The notes under the pieces are model-generated. The model made no database searches, was not told where the DNA came from, and saw nothing but the letters and a program-made list of their open reading frames with translations. From positions 1,137,001 to 1,201,000 of the forward strand of contig NZ_JAAMNH020000001.1 in assembly GCF_011065935.2 (NCBI RefSeq): a stretch of DNA of 64,000 bases, read 5' to 3'. This DNA is from Clostridium estertheticum (GTDB lineage: Bacteria; Bacillota; Clostridia; Clostridiales; Clostridiaceae). Shown piece after piece: positions 42,960 to 51,673 of this stretch. The translations under genes were made by a program, and so were the position numbers. The number at the start of each line of letters is the position of its first letter. Position 1 is the stretch's first letter.

Positions 42960-43304
42960 TCAATCCACCACATTATCATCCGCAATAAAATCCACATCAA
43001 CATTCTTCTCCCGAAGCTTACTAATATAAACCACTGCACACCTAAAAGTCTTTTTATTCTTTGGATTTTCTTGTCTCACTGAAAAATTCACAGGCTTACT
43101 GTAGCATTTGCAATACTGCATATTACTTAATTGTTTTTTGAAACTACTCAGTGGCAACACTTCATGAGTCACATTATGCTCTCTACAGTACTTTACAAAC
43201 CTATCATAAAAGGATGTATAGTTAAGGCGAAGCACAAAATCTCCACCTAAATCTATCACTGCATCATAGTCGATATTTCTTAAAAGTTCATTATTAGCTG
43301 CCAT
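42960..43304 (-). CDS. hypothetical protein, possibly a phage-primase-type C-terminus
   Basis: A 114-aa frame with no visible RBS. The segment FYDRFVKYCREHNVTHEVLP followed by LSSFKKQLSNMQYC looks like the winged-helix region (Y..F..YC...G..PLS...F...L) found at the end of phage/plasmid primase-helicases. It may be the remnant of such a gene. No other phage gene is nearby. Confidence 0.4.
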   Translation of the reverse strand: MAANNELLRNIDYDAVIDLGGDFVLRLNYTSFYDRFVKYCREHNVTHEVLPLSSFKKQLSNMQYCKCYSKPVNFSVRQENPKNKKTFRCAVVYISKLREKNVDVDFIADDNVVD

Positions 43305-43562
43305 ACTATATTACTTAAATTGATTTTATTAACATTATTAGGTTGATGGCTATGGGGGGGTTATGAGCGAAGCGAATATGCTAATAACTATTGACAATAT
43401 TATAAAAATCAAATACTCTTTCTATATACTTGTGGTATTTCACAAATAACTCTAGCATATTTTATTTATAATATTTGCTACAAGTTCGTTAGTATTTTCA
43501 TGTGTCTAAACTATTAAAAACAACAAATAATAAATTCATATAATAATATTAGGAGGAATCCA
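43305..43562 (+). other. intergenic region with TTCGCT-type repeat
   Basis: It holds GGGTTATGAGCGAAGCGAAT (43359-43378), a short sequence found in similar form at ~12495, 14763 (reverse) and 61126. The 3' end provides the AGGAGG RBS of the next gene. Confidence 0.5.
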
Positions 43563-45092
43563 GTGGAACTTAAAATGTTTAGCTTCATTGATGATGTGAC
43601 AGAATATTTAGAAAGTATAAAAAGTGATTTGGAAATTGTATCAAAGGATATAGAAATATATTTTGAAGAACTTATATTGTCCAACAATGAAGAATATTTA
43701 AATATAAATTCAAGAGTAAAATCAGGTTCAAGTTTAAGAGAAAAAATACTTAGAAATAATTATTATAAAAAATATAAAACCCCTGAACAACTTATTTCAA
43801 ATCTTTCAGATTTAATAGGCATTAGAATTGAATGCAGATTTGTTGAAGATGAAACTAAAATATATAAGGTATTGAAAAAGCATTTTAATAAAATATATTC
43901 TGATGGATATAATTACAATAATTTAAATGAAAATATAAGGTTAGATTTGTCAGATAAGCAACCTCAGAGACAGAGAAACGGATTTGAAATATTTAGAATA
44001 GATGGAGTTTATCGCCACAGTAATTCTGTCATAAAATTTGAACTTCAAATTAAATCCCTTGTAAATATATTTTGGGGAGAGATTGAACACAAAATAATTT
44101 ATAAGAATAACACATATATGGTAATGCATAATTTTTTAAGTGATATAATGGGTTCTATTAAGAAAAATCTCTCTATGATAGATAATCAACTTCTTTTAAT
44201 ATATAATCAATTCAATGAGGAAGATGCAATTAATCCAGAGGCTAGGAAAATACAGTTAGAGATGTTACTTTCTAAACTCATTTATGAAATTTTCTCAAAA
44301 AGAATGAAAAACAGTATTGGGATGATTGTGGATTTCGGAGAATCTTGTGAGACAATAATGAAATATATTTTCAGAACAAATAATGCTGAAAACTTAGATG
44401 ATTATACTAACACAATAACAAAAACAATTTCAAGACTTAATGACCTTTCTAAAAATGAAATGAACTTCAATAGTAAGATAAAATTTGAGAGAGAAATTTT
44501 ATTGGATGATGAGTTTTCGAGCATTATCGGAAACACAATACTAGATTCAATTAATAGTGACTTTCAGTTTAATTTATTTTTTAGAATATTATTTGAAATA
44601 GAATTTGAAAATAATGCTGAAGACTTCGAAACGTTCATAAGCTTCCTTAGGAATAGATTCTATGATAATAAAAGCTTTTTAAATTTATATTTATGTTTCG
44701 AAAAAGAAGAAGTATATGAAATAGTAGATTCTATAATGAAGCAAATAGCTTACAGCTTTAAAAATATTGATTCCATAAAATTTATATACGACTATAATAT
44801 AGATGCAATAAATGAAGTTGTAAATGAAGTTATTAAAATAATATGTACAAATATAAATTCATATGAACAGTGGCAAACAATTAAAGATATTTATTTAGAG
44901 TTGTTTAATTTAAAGATACTCGCAGTTTTTAACTATAAAATTAAAACTGATAAAGCGAATAAACTTATTCAGAAGATAAATAATTATTCAGGAAAAATAG
45001 AAATAAGTGCAGAGGTATTAAAGCATTTAAATAAATTAGAATCATCATCTGAAATTAAGGCTCATGATGTCTTAAAATTAATTAAAGTGTAA
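43563..45092 (+). CDS. RelA/SpoT-domain protein with long helical C-terminus
   Basis: The N-terminal ~220 residues form a RelA/SpoT nucleotidyltransferase-like domain: SRVKSGSSLREKI (50-62), D83-LIGIRIECRF, and FELQIKSLVNIFWGEIEH (159-176). The KxGYxSxH substrate loop of canonical synthetases is not recognisable; NGFEIFRIDGVYRH (139-152) stands in its place. The remaining ~290 residues are helical and unlike TGS/ACT domains. It may be an alarmone synthetase, or a toxin-like relative that pyrophosphorylates another target. GTG start with AGGAGG 6 nt upstream. Single gene. Confidence 0.75.
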   Translation: MELKMFSFIDDVTEYLESIKSDLEIVSKDIEIYFEELILSNNEEYLNINSRVKSGSSLREKILRNNYYKKYKTPEQLISNLSDLIGIRIECRFVEDETKIYKVLKKHFNKIYSDGYNYNNLNENIRLDLSDKQPQRQRNGFEIFRIDGVYRHSNSVIKFELQIKSLVNIFWGEIEHKIIYKNNTYMVMHNFLSDIMGSIKKNLSMIDNQLLLIYNQFNEEDAINPEARKIQLEMLLSKLIYEIFSKRMKNSIGMIVDFGESCETIMKYIFRTNNAENLDDYTNTITKTISRLNDLSKNEMNFNSKIKFEREILLDDEFSSIIGNTILDSINSDFQFNLFFRILFEIEFENNAEDFETFISFLRNRFYDNKSFLNLYLCFEKEEVYEIVDSIMKQIAYSFKNIDSIKFIYDYNIDAINEVVNEVIKIICTNINSYEQWQTIKDIYLELFNLKILAVFNYKIKTDKANKLIQKINNYSGKIEISAEVLKHLNKLESSSEIKAHDVLKLIKV

Positions 45093-45121
45093 TTTTATTA
45101 ATTAATAAAATTAATAAAATT

Positions 45122-45156
45122 AGTATGGGAATTGCTGTAGTAGTAATTCCCATACT
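45122..45156 (+). terminator. hairpin after RelA/SpoT-domain gene
   Basis: AGTATGGGAATT/AATTCCCATACT, 12-bp arms. No T run, but placed 30 bp after the stop. Confidence 0.5.
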
Positions 45157-45185
45157 CCAAGATATGAGGATTTATAATAACCAAT

Positions 45186-45332
45186 CTAGCCAAGTGTTAT
45201 TACGTCTCCCTCAAAGGATATCTAAGGTGTAGCTACATGTTGTCTCGCCTATAACCCCTTCCTCCGTAACAATATGTCCTATAATTTGAGTATCACCTTC
45301 ATTTTCAATATAATATTTAGGAGCAATTTAAA
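45186..45332 (-). pseudogene. unrecognised gene remnant, frameshifted
   Basis: The minus strand reads IAPKYYIENEGDTQIIGHIV and TEEGVIGETTCSYTLDI, then after a one-base shift FEGDVITLG-stop. It is protein-like but has no start. Function unknown. Confidence 0.4.
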
Positions 45333-45342
45333 TAACTGGTCT

Positions 45343-45399
45343 ATATTAAATAAGGAAAGGAATATAAATTCAATTTATATTCCTTTCCTTATTTAATAT
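45343..45399. repeat. 57-bp near-perfect palindrome
   Basis: Two 28-bp perfect arms (inner half AAGGAAAGGAATATAAATT) around one C at 45371. It overlaps the last codons of the small membrane gene on the minus strand and may serve as its terminator. Confidence 0.85.
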
Positions 45400-45614
45400 T
45401 GTGTAAGTACAGCCAGTAACAGAATAATGGTAATTATTACGCCAATTATTGCTTTAATTCTAATGAAATCTATTGCACCTTCCCTTTCAATTGGATTAGC
45501 GTCTCGTCTTAAATTCCAAAAAACTTGAAAACCAAAAACTTTTTTTGGATATATAATTGAATATATTCCCATTGTCATGGATACACCCAAAAGTATTAAT
45601 GTGAAAATTAGCAT
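45393..45614 (-). CDS. small two-helix membrane protein (DUF6199-like)
   Basis: A 73-aa protein with helices at MLIFTLILLGVSMTMGIYSI and IGVIITIILLLAVL and a short WNLRRDANP loop. It fits the DUF6199 type of small membrane proteins. GGAGGGAGG directly precedes ATG 45614; the frame opens at 45632. Confidence 0.7.
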   Translation of the reverse strand: MLIFTLILLGVSMTMGIYSIIYPKKVFGFQVFWNLRRDANPIEREGAIDFIRIKAIIGVIITIILLLAVLTQY

Positions 45615-45861
45615 ATTCCTCCCTCCTTTCATTAATTTTTAAAACTATTTTAAGTTTTACGTAGAGTAAAATCTAAATAAACAAAATAAACCTTCATAAT
45701 AAACCAATTTAAAATTCACAAAAATACTATTGTGTCCTTATTTAATTATACAACATATTAATGTAATTATTCAAATATTTAACATGATTAAATATTTGGT
45801 TTTTACAGTATCCTTCTCTGTATTAAAAAACTGAAGTAAAAATTGCTCTCCGCTACGAAAT

Positions 45862-46041
45862 TCAGTTATCAATTACTTTGTGATTATATTCCCTGCAGAT
45901 TATAAAAGATGGTATGATGTTTTTGACTCAAAAAATTGCAATCCAAGAACACTGGGGGAGGGTGGCGTCCTTCTTGCCTGCGCTGAGCAGTATATAGTGT
46001 ATGAGAATAAATATCGCAGACTAACTAAGGAAAAACATTGA
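45862..46041 (+). pseudogene. unrecognised 3' gene remnant
   Basis: The frame reads FPADYKRWYDVFDSKNCNPR and then TLGEGGVLLACAEQYIVYEN, ending TKEKH-stop. There is no start codon or RBS. I cannot name the family. Confidence 0.4.
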
Positions 46042-46133
46042 AAATTAATTATCTTATTTCAAAGTATGACAATTAGTGATAGAATATTTATGGACCATTA
46101 TTAAAGATAGTGCGCAGAAGGGAGATACGATCA

Positions 46134-46757
46134 ATGAAAGGTTACACACGAAAGAAAGATAAGTTGTTTTTAATGCTTTTAGACATTTCTGCCAACTTAA
46201 AAGAGGGAGGCCAGTATTTTCTTGATTTTAAAATTAAGGAAGAAAAGCATCTTGATGAATTTCAAAAGAAAATGAAGGAGTATGAGCATAAGGGGGATAG
46301 CTTTGTTGATGAAATAATAAAGGATTTAAATAATACCTTTATTACTCCAATTGAGCGTGAAGATGCAATGGAACTTGCGCTACATATGGATGAAATTCTT
46401 GATGGACTTGAGGAATGTGCAGCTCATTTCTATATGTATAACATATATGAAATAGACAATTATATGGTGGAGTTTAGTGATTTATTAAACAAATGCATAG
46501 TTGAAATACATAGTGCTGTTGATTTGCTTTCACAGAAGAAGCTTACACAAATAAGACAGCATTCAGTTAAAATAAAAGAATATGAGGAAAAGTGCGATAT
46601 TCTTGAAAGAAGAGCAATAAAGGAACTTTTTGAAAAAGAGAAGGACATAGTCAGACTCATTCAATATAAGGATATATATAAACTTCTTGAAAATACCGCT
46701 GATGAATGCCAAAAGGTTGGTAAAGTACTTGAGACGGTAGTAATGAAGAATGCGTAA
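46134..46757 (+). CDS. DUF47/PhoU-like Pit accessory protein
   Basis: A 207-aa all-helical protein: FQKKMKEYEHKGDSFVDEII and ITPIEREDAMELALHMDEIL carry the PhoU-like E/D-rich metal motifs. It lies 11 bp before a PiT transporter, the usual pairing, and likely regulates it. ATG 46134 follows AAGGGAG; upstream codons to 46110 lack an RBS. Confidence 0.9.
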   Translation: MKGYTRKKDKLFLMLLDISANLKEGGQYFLDFKIKEEKHLDEFQKKMKEYEHKGDSFVDEIIKDLNNTFITPIEREDAMELALHMDEILDGLEECAAHFYMYNIYEIDNYMVEFSDLLNKCIVEIHSAVDLLSQKKLTQIRQHSVKIKEYEEKCDILERRAIKELFEKEKDIVRLIQYKDIYKLLENTADECQKVGKVLETVVMKNA

Positions 46758-46768
46758 GGAGAACTGAG

Positions 46769-47767
46769 ATGAGTACATCATATTTTATGATTAGTTTAAC
46801 CGTTATTCTTGCACTTTGCTTCGACTTTATTAATGGTTTTCATGATACTGCAAATGCAATTGCAACAGCTGTATCAACAAAGGCATTAAGTCCAAGACGT
46901 GCAATTATGATTGCCGCTTTAATGAATTTTCTTGGAGCAGTAGCCTTCACTGGGGTTGCAAAAACCATCTCTAAGGATATAGTAAACCTAAACTTAATAC
47001 CTAATGGAGCTGTAGTTATACTTGCAGCACTTGTTTCTGCTATAGCATGGAACCTTATTACATGGTACCTTGGGATACCAAGCAGTTCATCCCATGCACT
47101 TATAGGTTCAATTGCGGGTGCGGCCATTACATCTGCAGGGATTTCATCCATAAACTATAAAGGCTTTGTATCAATAATAAAGTCATTACTCATATCACCC
47201 ATACTTGCCTTTGTAGTAGGCTATATTGTGTTCACTATTTTTAAACATGTATTTAAAAACTTAAACCTTTCAAAAACCAATATAAGATTTAGAAGGCTTC
47301 AGGCTATTACAGCTGCGGTTCAGTCCTTTGCTCATGGAACAAACGATGCTCAAAAATCCATGGGAATAATAACAATGGCTCTTGTAAGCAACAATTTGAT
47401 AAAGCCGGGAAATATACCCTTATGGGTACAAGTATCTTGTGCTGCATCGATGGCACTGGGTACTTCCATAGGAGGCTGGAGAATAATAAAGACAGTTGGA
47501 ACACAAATTATGAAAATAAGACCTGTTAACGGTGTGGCAGCAGATTTGTCATCCGCTTTAATAATATTTGGAGCATCTAAATTTGGCCTTCCAGTTAGTA
47601 CAACCCATGTTATATCATCTGCAATAATGGGAGTAGGTACATCTTATAGAGTAAAGGGAGTAAAGTGGAATACAGGGAAAAAAATGATAATTACCTGGTT
47701 TATAACACTTCCAATATCAGCAACATTAGCTGCAGTTATATATATGTTTATGAGTATGTTTATATAA
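46769..47767 (+). CDS. pit: PiT-family inorganic phosphate transporter
   Basis: A 332-aa membrane transporter with the two inverted family signatures, DFINGFHDTANAIATAVST near the N-terminus and SFAHGTNDAQKSMGI in the second half. About ten helices. Takes up phosphate (as metal-phosphate) with H+ or Na+. RBS AAGGAG. Forms a two-gene operon with the DUF47 protein. Confidence 0.93.
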   Translation: MSTSYFMISLTVILALCFDFINGFHDTANAIATAVSTKALSPRRAIMIAALMNFLGAVAFTGVAKTISKDIVNLNLIPNGAVVILAALVSAIAWNLITWYLGIPSSSSHALIGSIAGAAITSAGISSINYKGFVSIIKSLLISPILAFVVGYIVFTIFKHVFKNLNLSKTNIRFRRLQAITAAVQSFAHGTNDAQKSMGIITMALVSNNLIKPGNIPLWVQVSCAASMALGTSIGGWRIIKTVGTQIMKIRPVNGVAADLSSALIIFGASKFGLPVSTTHVISSAIMGVGTSYRVKGVKWNTGKKMIITWFITLPISATLAAVIYMFMSMFI

Positions 47768-47892
47768 TTAGAAAACAGAAACAGTTTGCTAACACATCCA
47801 ATTTCTGTTAATAGCTCAGATATGTTAGCAAAAACTGGCAACGATAAGAATATATCCAAATTTGGTTATAAAAATTGTTCCAGTTTTTGTAA

Positions 47893-47905
47893 GGGGTCTG
47901 ACCCC
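47893..47905 (+). repeat. GGGGTCTGACCCC palindrome
   Basis: A 13-bp palindrome of the type seen in REP-like elements, sitting between pit and its terminator. Confidence 0.45.
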
Positions 47906-47913
47906 GAAATGGA

Positions 47914-47946
47914 GTTGCTTAGATGAAAGCAACTTTTATTTTTTTA
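47914..47946 (+). terminator. rho-independent terminator
   Basis: GTTGCTT/AAGCAAC then TTTTATTTTTTT. Confidence 0.75.
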
Positions 47947-47994
47947 CGCTATGTATACCTTCTTCCGTGGATTCATGTCCTACAAAAGCGTTGT

Positions 47995-48090
47995 GTGAGG
48001 ACTACATCATGGACCGTGGAAGCTACAAAAATGATTGAAGCTGGGGCTACTCGAATAGGGATAAGCTCTGGTATTTCTATAATTTCTTAA
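47995..48090 (+). pseudogene. deoC: deoxyribose-phosphate aldolase C-terminal remnant
   Basis: TSWTVEATKMIEAGATRIGI then SSGISIIS-stop is the conserved end of DeoC (EAGATRIGTSSG, phosphate-binding). All upstream parts, including the Schiff-base Lys region, are lost. It directly precedes nupC, as in nucleoside-catabolism operons. Confidence 0.7.
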
Positions 48091-48148
48091 GAGAGAGAAA
48101 TGAATTAACATAAGATAAAACTTATACTATTTAAGGAGGAGCATTAAG

Positions 48149-49324
48149 ATGAAATATATTATTGGAATTATCGGATTAATTGTTGTCTTAGGGCTCGCAT
48201 GGATTACTAGTACTGATAAAAAAAAGGTGAAATACCGACCTATTGTTAGAATGATTATTTTACAATTCATATTAGGATTTATTTTACTAAATACTGAGGT
48301 TGGTAATGTTTTAATATGTGGAATAGCGGATGGCTTTGAATTATTGCTTAAATGTGCTGCAGAAGGTGTAAATTTTGTATTTGGTGGATTAGTTAACGCT
48401 AATCAATTTACTTTTTTTATAAGTGTCCTTTTGCCAATCGTATTTATTTCTGCTTTGATTGGAATTCTACAGCATTGGAAGATACTACCGTTTATAGTTA
48501 AGTATCTCGGTTTAGGCTTAAGTAAAATTAATGGTATGGGCAAACTAGAATCTTATAATGGAGTAGCAGCAGCTATTCTTGGTCAATCAGAAGTATTTAT
48601 TTCATTAAAAAAAGAACTTGGTCTATTGCCAGAACATCGTCTTTATACTCTTTGTGCATCAGCTATGTCAACTGTATCTATGTCAATAGTTGGTTCTTAT
48701 ATGGTTCTTTTAAAACCTAGATATGTTGTAACAGCACTAATTTTAAATTTATTTGGTGGATTTATTATAACTTCAATTATAAATCCATATACAGTAACAG
48801 CAGAGGAAGATATTTTAGAAATTAAAGAAGAAAAAAAGCAATCATTCTTTGAAATGCTTGGCGAATATATTATGGATGGGTTCAAAGTAGCTGTCATAGT
48901 TGGAGCAATGCTAGTTGGATTTGTAGCCATAATTGCTATGATTAATATGGCCTTCAAGGGTGTTTTTGGTATATCTTTTCAAAATTTACTTGGATATGTA
49001 TTCTCACCATTTGCTATTTTAATGGGTGTACCTTTCAAAGAAGCAATACCAGCTGCAAGTATAATGGCAACAAAATTAGTATCCAATGAATTTGTTGCAA
49101 TGACTAATTTGGCTAATATGCATTTAACCGCACGAACAACAGCTATTGTTTCTGTATTTTTAGTTTCTTTTGCAAACTTTTCATCGATTGGAATTATTGC
49201 AGGGGCAGTAAAAGGACTCAATGAAAATCAAGGGAATGTCGTTGCTCGGTTTGGACTTAAACTACTATTTGGGGCAACCTTAGTAAGTATATTAACAGCA
49301 ACTGTTGTTGGTTTAATTGTATAA
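48149..49324 (+). CDS. nupC: NupC-type concentrative nucleoside transporter
   Basis: A 391-aa CNT-family symporter with ~10 membrane helices; GQSEVFISLKKELGLLPEHRLY and FVAMTNLANMHLTARTTAIV are family signatures. It imports nucleosides with H+ or Na+. RBS AAGGAGG. It is intact, but both its pathway neighbours (deoC before, pdp after) are reduced to fragments. Confidence 0.92.
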   Translation: MKYIIGIIGLIVVLGLAWITSTDKKKVKYRPIVRMIILQFILGFILLNTEVGNVLICGIADGFELLLKCAAEGVNFVFGGLVNANQFTFFISVLLPIVFISALIGILQHWKILPFIVKYLGLGLSKINGMGKLESYNGVAAAILGQSEVFISLKKELGLLPEHRLYTLCASAMSTVSMSIVGSYMVLLKPRYVVTALILNLFGGFIITSIINPYTVTAEEDILEIKEEKKQSFFEMLGEYIMDGFKVAVIVGAMLVGFVAIIAMINMAFKGVFGISFQNLLGYVFSPFAILMGVPFKEAIPAASIMATKLVSNEFVAMTNLANMHLTARTTAIVSVFLVSFANFSSIGIIAGAVKGLNENQGNVVARFGLKLLFGATLVSILTATVVGLIV

Positions 49325-49325
49325 G

Positions 49326-49424
49326 ATAAAAACCATTGATAAATTAGAGTCTATTATGAGCAAAAAAATTGCAGCAGGAGCTAATGCAATAGTACTAGTA
49401 ACAAACCACATACATAATTTTTAG
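49326..49424 (+). pseudogene. pdp: pyrimidine-nucleoside phosphorylase fragment
   Basis: IKTIDKLESIMSKKIAAGAN then AIVL is the SIMSKKxAAGxDAIVLDVK motif of Pdp/DeoA, followed at once by an unrelated tail and stop. It begins right behind the nupC stop and ends at palindrome copy 3. Confidence 0.7.
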
Positions 49425-49425
49425 C

Positions 49426-49452
49426 AAGGCGATGACATCCAGTCATCGCCTT
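49426..49452 (+). repeat. GGCGATGAC palindrome, copy 3
   Basis: Eleven-bp arms AAGGCGATGAC / GTCATCGCCTT around ATCCA. It sits exactly at the break of the pdp fragment. Confidence 0.8.
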
Positions 49453-49486
49453 ATTCATCTACAGACTTAAGTTCAAAGTTATAGAC

Positions 49487-49540
49487 AAAACTTAAGGGTA
49501 ACATGAGAAGAAATAATTGTGTTACCCTTAAGTTTTATAA
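49487..49540. terminator. strong bidirectional terminator-like hairpin
   Basis: Sixteen-bp arms AAAACTTAAGGGTAAC / GTTACCCTTAAGTTTT with an 18-nt loop. Confidence 0.65.
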
Positions 49541-49663
49541 GATTATTACGATAATTTAATATATTACTGCTGGTACTCATTTTCTGAAGGTAGTTGGGAT
49601 AGCCGTTGAAAATATCTAAATAGAAATAGTTTAATACTCAAATTTTGAATGTGAGGAACATAT

Positions 49664-50236
49664 ATGATCGAACCAATACTCCTAGCACTTTTTTTTGCGA
49701 AAATAAAAGGGTACAAAGTAAGACCACTTTTTAAAATATGGGCAATATACCCAGTATTTATATTTATACTAATATATTTAATTTTAGAGGTTATGATATT
49801 TAATAACAATTATACATTTATAAAGTATACCAGTATTTTTCATTATCTTTATCTTTTAACATTTTTGATTTTGATTATCAAATATAAACTTAATATTAGC
49901 GCAATTATAGGGTCAATATTTATTTTTATTGGAAGTGCTTTAAATAATATAGCAATAGCAGCTAATAATGGGAAAATGCCAGTATTCCCAACCTTATCAT
50001 ACTTAACTGGCTATGCAAAGCCAGATTCTTTTATGAAGGTTAAAGATATACACATTTTAGGAAGTTCAGTAACTAAACTTAAATTTTTAACAGATATAAT
50101 TGATGTGGGATACTGTGTTATGAGTATTGGAGATATATGTATAAGAGTTTTTGCATTTATCATTATATTTAATACAATAAAAGTCATTAATGAAACAAAG
50201 ATAATAAAGGATAAAACTCACATGAATAGTATTTAA
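49664..50236 (+). CDS. DUF5317 membrane protein of agr region
   Basis: A 190-aa membrane protein with about five helices and the DUF5317 pattern (IGSALNNIAIAANNGKMPVF, GDICIRVFAFIIIF). It is the first gene in line with the agr genes; DUF5317 proteins often accompany clostridial agrBD. RBS GAGGA. Function unknown. Confidence 0.75.
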   Translation: MIEPILLALFFAKIKGYKVRPLFKIWAIYPVFIFILIYLILEVMIFNNNYTFIKYTSIFHYLYLLTFLILIIKYKLNISAIIGSIFIFIGSALNNIAIAANNGKMPVFPTLSYLTGYAKPDSFMKVKDIHILGSSVTKLKFLTDIIDVGYCVMSIGDICIRVFAFIIIFNTIKVINETKIIKDKTHMNSI

Positions 50237-50340
50237 AATTAATTAATATACAAATAAATATATCCTATTTTGTAACATTAATGATATAATTGTTGTTATA
50301 TGCAAAAATATTCATAGGATTGTTAAGAGAGGAATAAAAG

Positions 50341-50826
50341 ATGTTAAAATTGTCTTTATTAGAAGTGTTTTTAAGAGCTCTGCCAGAATCGTTTTTAGTT
50401 ATTTTCGCAGTTTATGCGTTTTCTAAGACTGTTATTAATGTAAAAAGATATATAATATCAAGTATACTTTATGTTATTTCCCTTTATTTAATAAGGTCAT
50501 TACCAATTCAATATGGGGTACATACTATTCTTAATATTATAATGATTATTGTATTAACTGCTAATATAAATAAAATTGTTATAATTAAATCCATACAAGC
50601 AAGCATTATGGCATTGATTCTATTATTTATTTGTGAAGGAATTAATATGATTATAATTAAATATATATTTAAAGTGAATGTGATTAATATATTATCTAAT
50701 ACGTCAGAAAAAATATTAGATGGCATTCCATCATTGGTTATTTTTGCAGCTACGGTATTTACATATTACTTCTATTTAGCTAGAAGAAAAAAGTTGAACG
50801 AGGTAATAAATGGAGAAATTATCTAA
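50341..50826 (+). CDS. membrane protein, AgrC-sensor-like without kinase
   Basis: A 161-aa protein with about five helices, ending ARRKKLNEVINGEII. It has the layout of the membrane sensor half of AgrC-type kinases but no dimerisation or ATPase part. It overlaps agrB by 17 nt, so the two are coupled. It could bind or present the autoinducer, but this is inference from position and topology. Confidence 0.65.
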   Translation: MLKLSLLEVFLRALPESFLVIFAVYAFSKTVINVKRYIISSILYVISLYLIRSLPIQYGVHTILNIIMIIVLTANINKIVIIKSIQASIMALILLFICEGINMIIIKYIFKVNVINILSNTSEKILDGIPSLVIFAATVFTYYFYLARRKKLNEVINGEII

Positions 50827-51451
50827 TAATATTGCTAATAAAGTAGCATTAGAGTTATCTCTTGATCATGATAATAGAGAGGTAATTGCCTATGGAACTT
50901 TTGCTTTAATGCAGATGTTTGTTTCTATAATTTTTGTATTTCTATTTGGATTGTTGTTTCATGTAGCTTTTGAAGCTCTAATAATTTCTTTTACAGCTGC
51001 TTTTCTCAGAAAGTATTCTGGAGGGGTTCATGCAAGTTCGCCAGGAAATTGCACTTTCATAGGCACAATAGTATGTGTAGGACAAGCGTTATTAATATCA
51101 CTATTAATACGACCTGTGGTTAATTTAAAATTAACTATAGTACTGGGAGTTATGATTTTTATATGGGCCTATTACATAATTTATAAATTAGCACCAGTGG
51201 ATAGCGCTTCAAAACCTATAGTAAAAGAAGAAAAAAGAAGGCGGATGAAGAAAGGATCTATAATACTTTTAAGTATATATTTAATTATAGCAGTAGTTTT
51301 TATCCTGTTGTATTTGAGTAGTGGTGAAAGTAAACTTATTTTTTATGCTTTATGCTTATATTCTGGTATATTATGGCAAGGTTTTACACTTACGACCTTA
51401 GGCCACTTATTAGTAGGCAAAGTAGATACCTTTTTAAATCATATATATTAA
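50810..51451 (+). CDS. agrB: AgrB, autoinducer peptide processing protease
   Basis: A 213-aa membrane Cys protease. The catalytic His and Cys are in KYSGGVHASSPGNCTFIG; the family's RK.SGG.HA motif is exact. It cuts the AgrD C-terminal tail and closes the thiolactone. RBS GAGGT overlaps the end of the preceding gene. agrD starts 19 bp later. Confidence 0.93.
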   Translation: MEKLSNNIANKVALELSLDHDNREVIAYGTFALMQMFVSIIFVFLFGLLFHVAFEALIISFTAAFLRKYSGGVHASSPGNCTFIGTIVCVGQALLISLLIRPVVNLKLTIVLGVMIFIWAYYIIYKLAPVDSASKPIVKEEKRRRMKKGSIILLSIYLIIAVVFILLYLSSGESKLIFYALCLYSGILWQGFTLTTLGHLLVGKVDTFLNHIY

Positions 51452-51470
51452 GAAATGGGGGTAAAATAGT

Positions 51471-51605
51471 ATGAAATTTGTAAAAAAACATTTATTTACT
51501 TTAATTGCAGTAGTAACAACTCTTGTAGCAACTTCTGTAGCTTCTTCAGCATGTTGGTGGGCTTCTTATCAGCCTGAAGAACCAAAATGCCTAAGAGAAA
51601 AATAA
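51471..51605 (+). CDS. agrD: AgrD autoinducer pro-peptide
   Basis: A 44-aa peptide: amphipathic/hydrophobic leader MKFVKKHLFTLIAVVTTLVA, small-residue stretch, then SSACWWASYQPEEPKCLREK. The acidic Q-P-E-E-P tail is the AgrB recognition region. By alignment with clostridial AgrD (core of five residues beginning with Cys directly before xQPEEP), the signal is predicted to be a CWWAS thiolactone, possibly with a few extra N-terminal residues. GGGGGT upstream. It was too short for ordinary ORF cut-offs. Confidence 0.9.
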   Translation: MKFVKKHLFTLIAVVTTLVATSVASSACWWASYQPEEPKCLREK

Positions 51606-51673
51606 TAAGTAGATGAGGTCAGTTTACTGACCTTTTTTATTTATTACAATTAATTTAATGAGGTAGTGATAAT

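Noticed and set aside
42960..43304. Part of a prophage
   Set aside because: One weak primase-like fragment without any structural, integrase or lysis gene.
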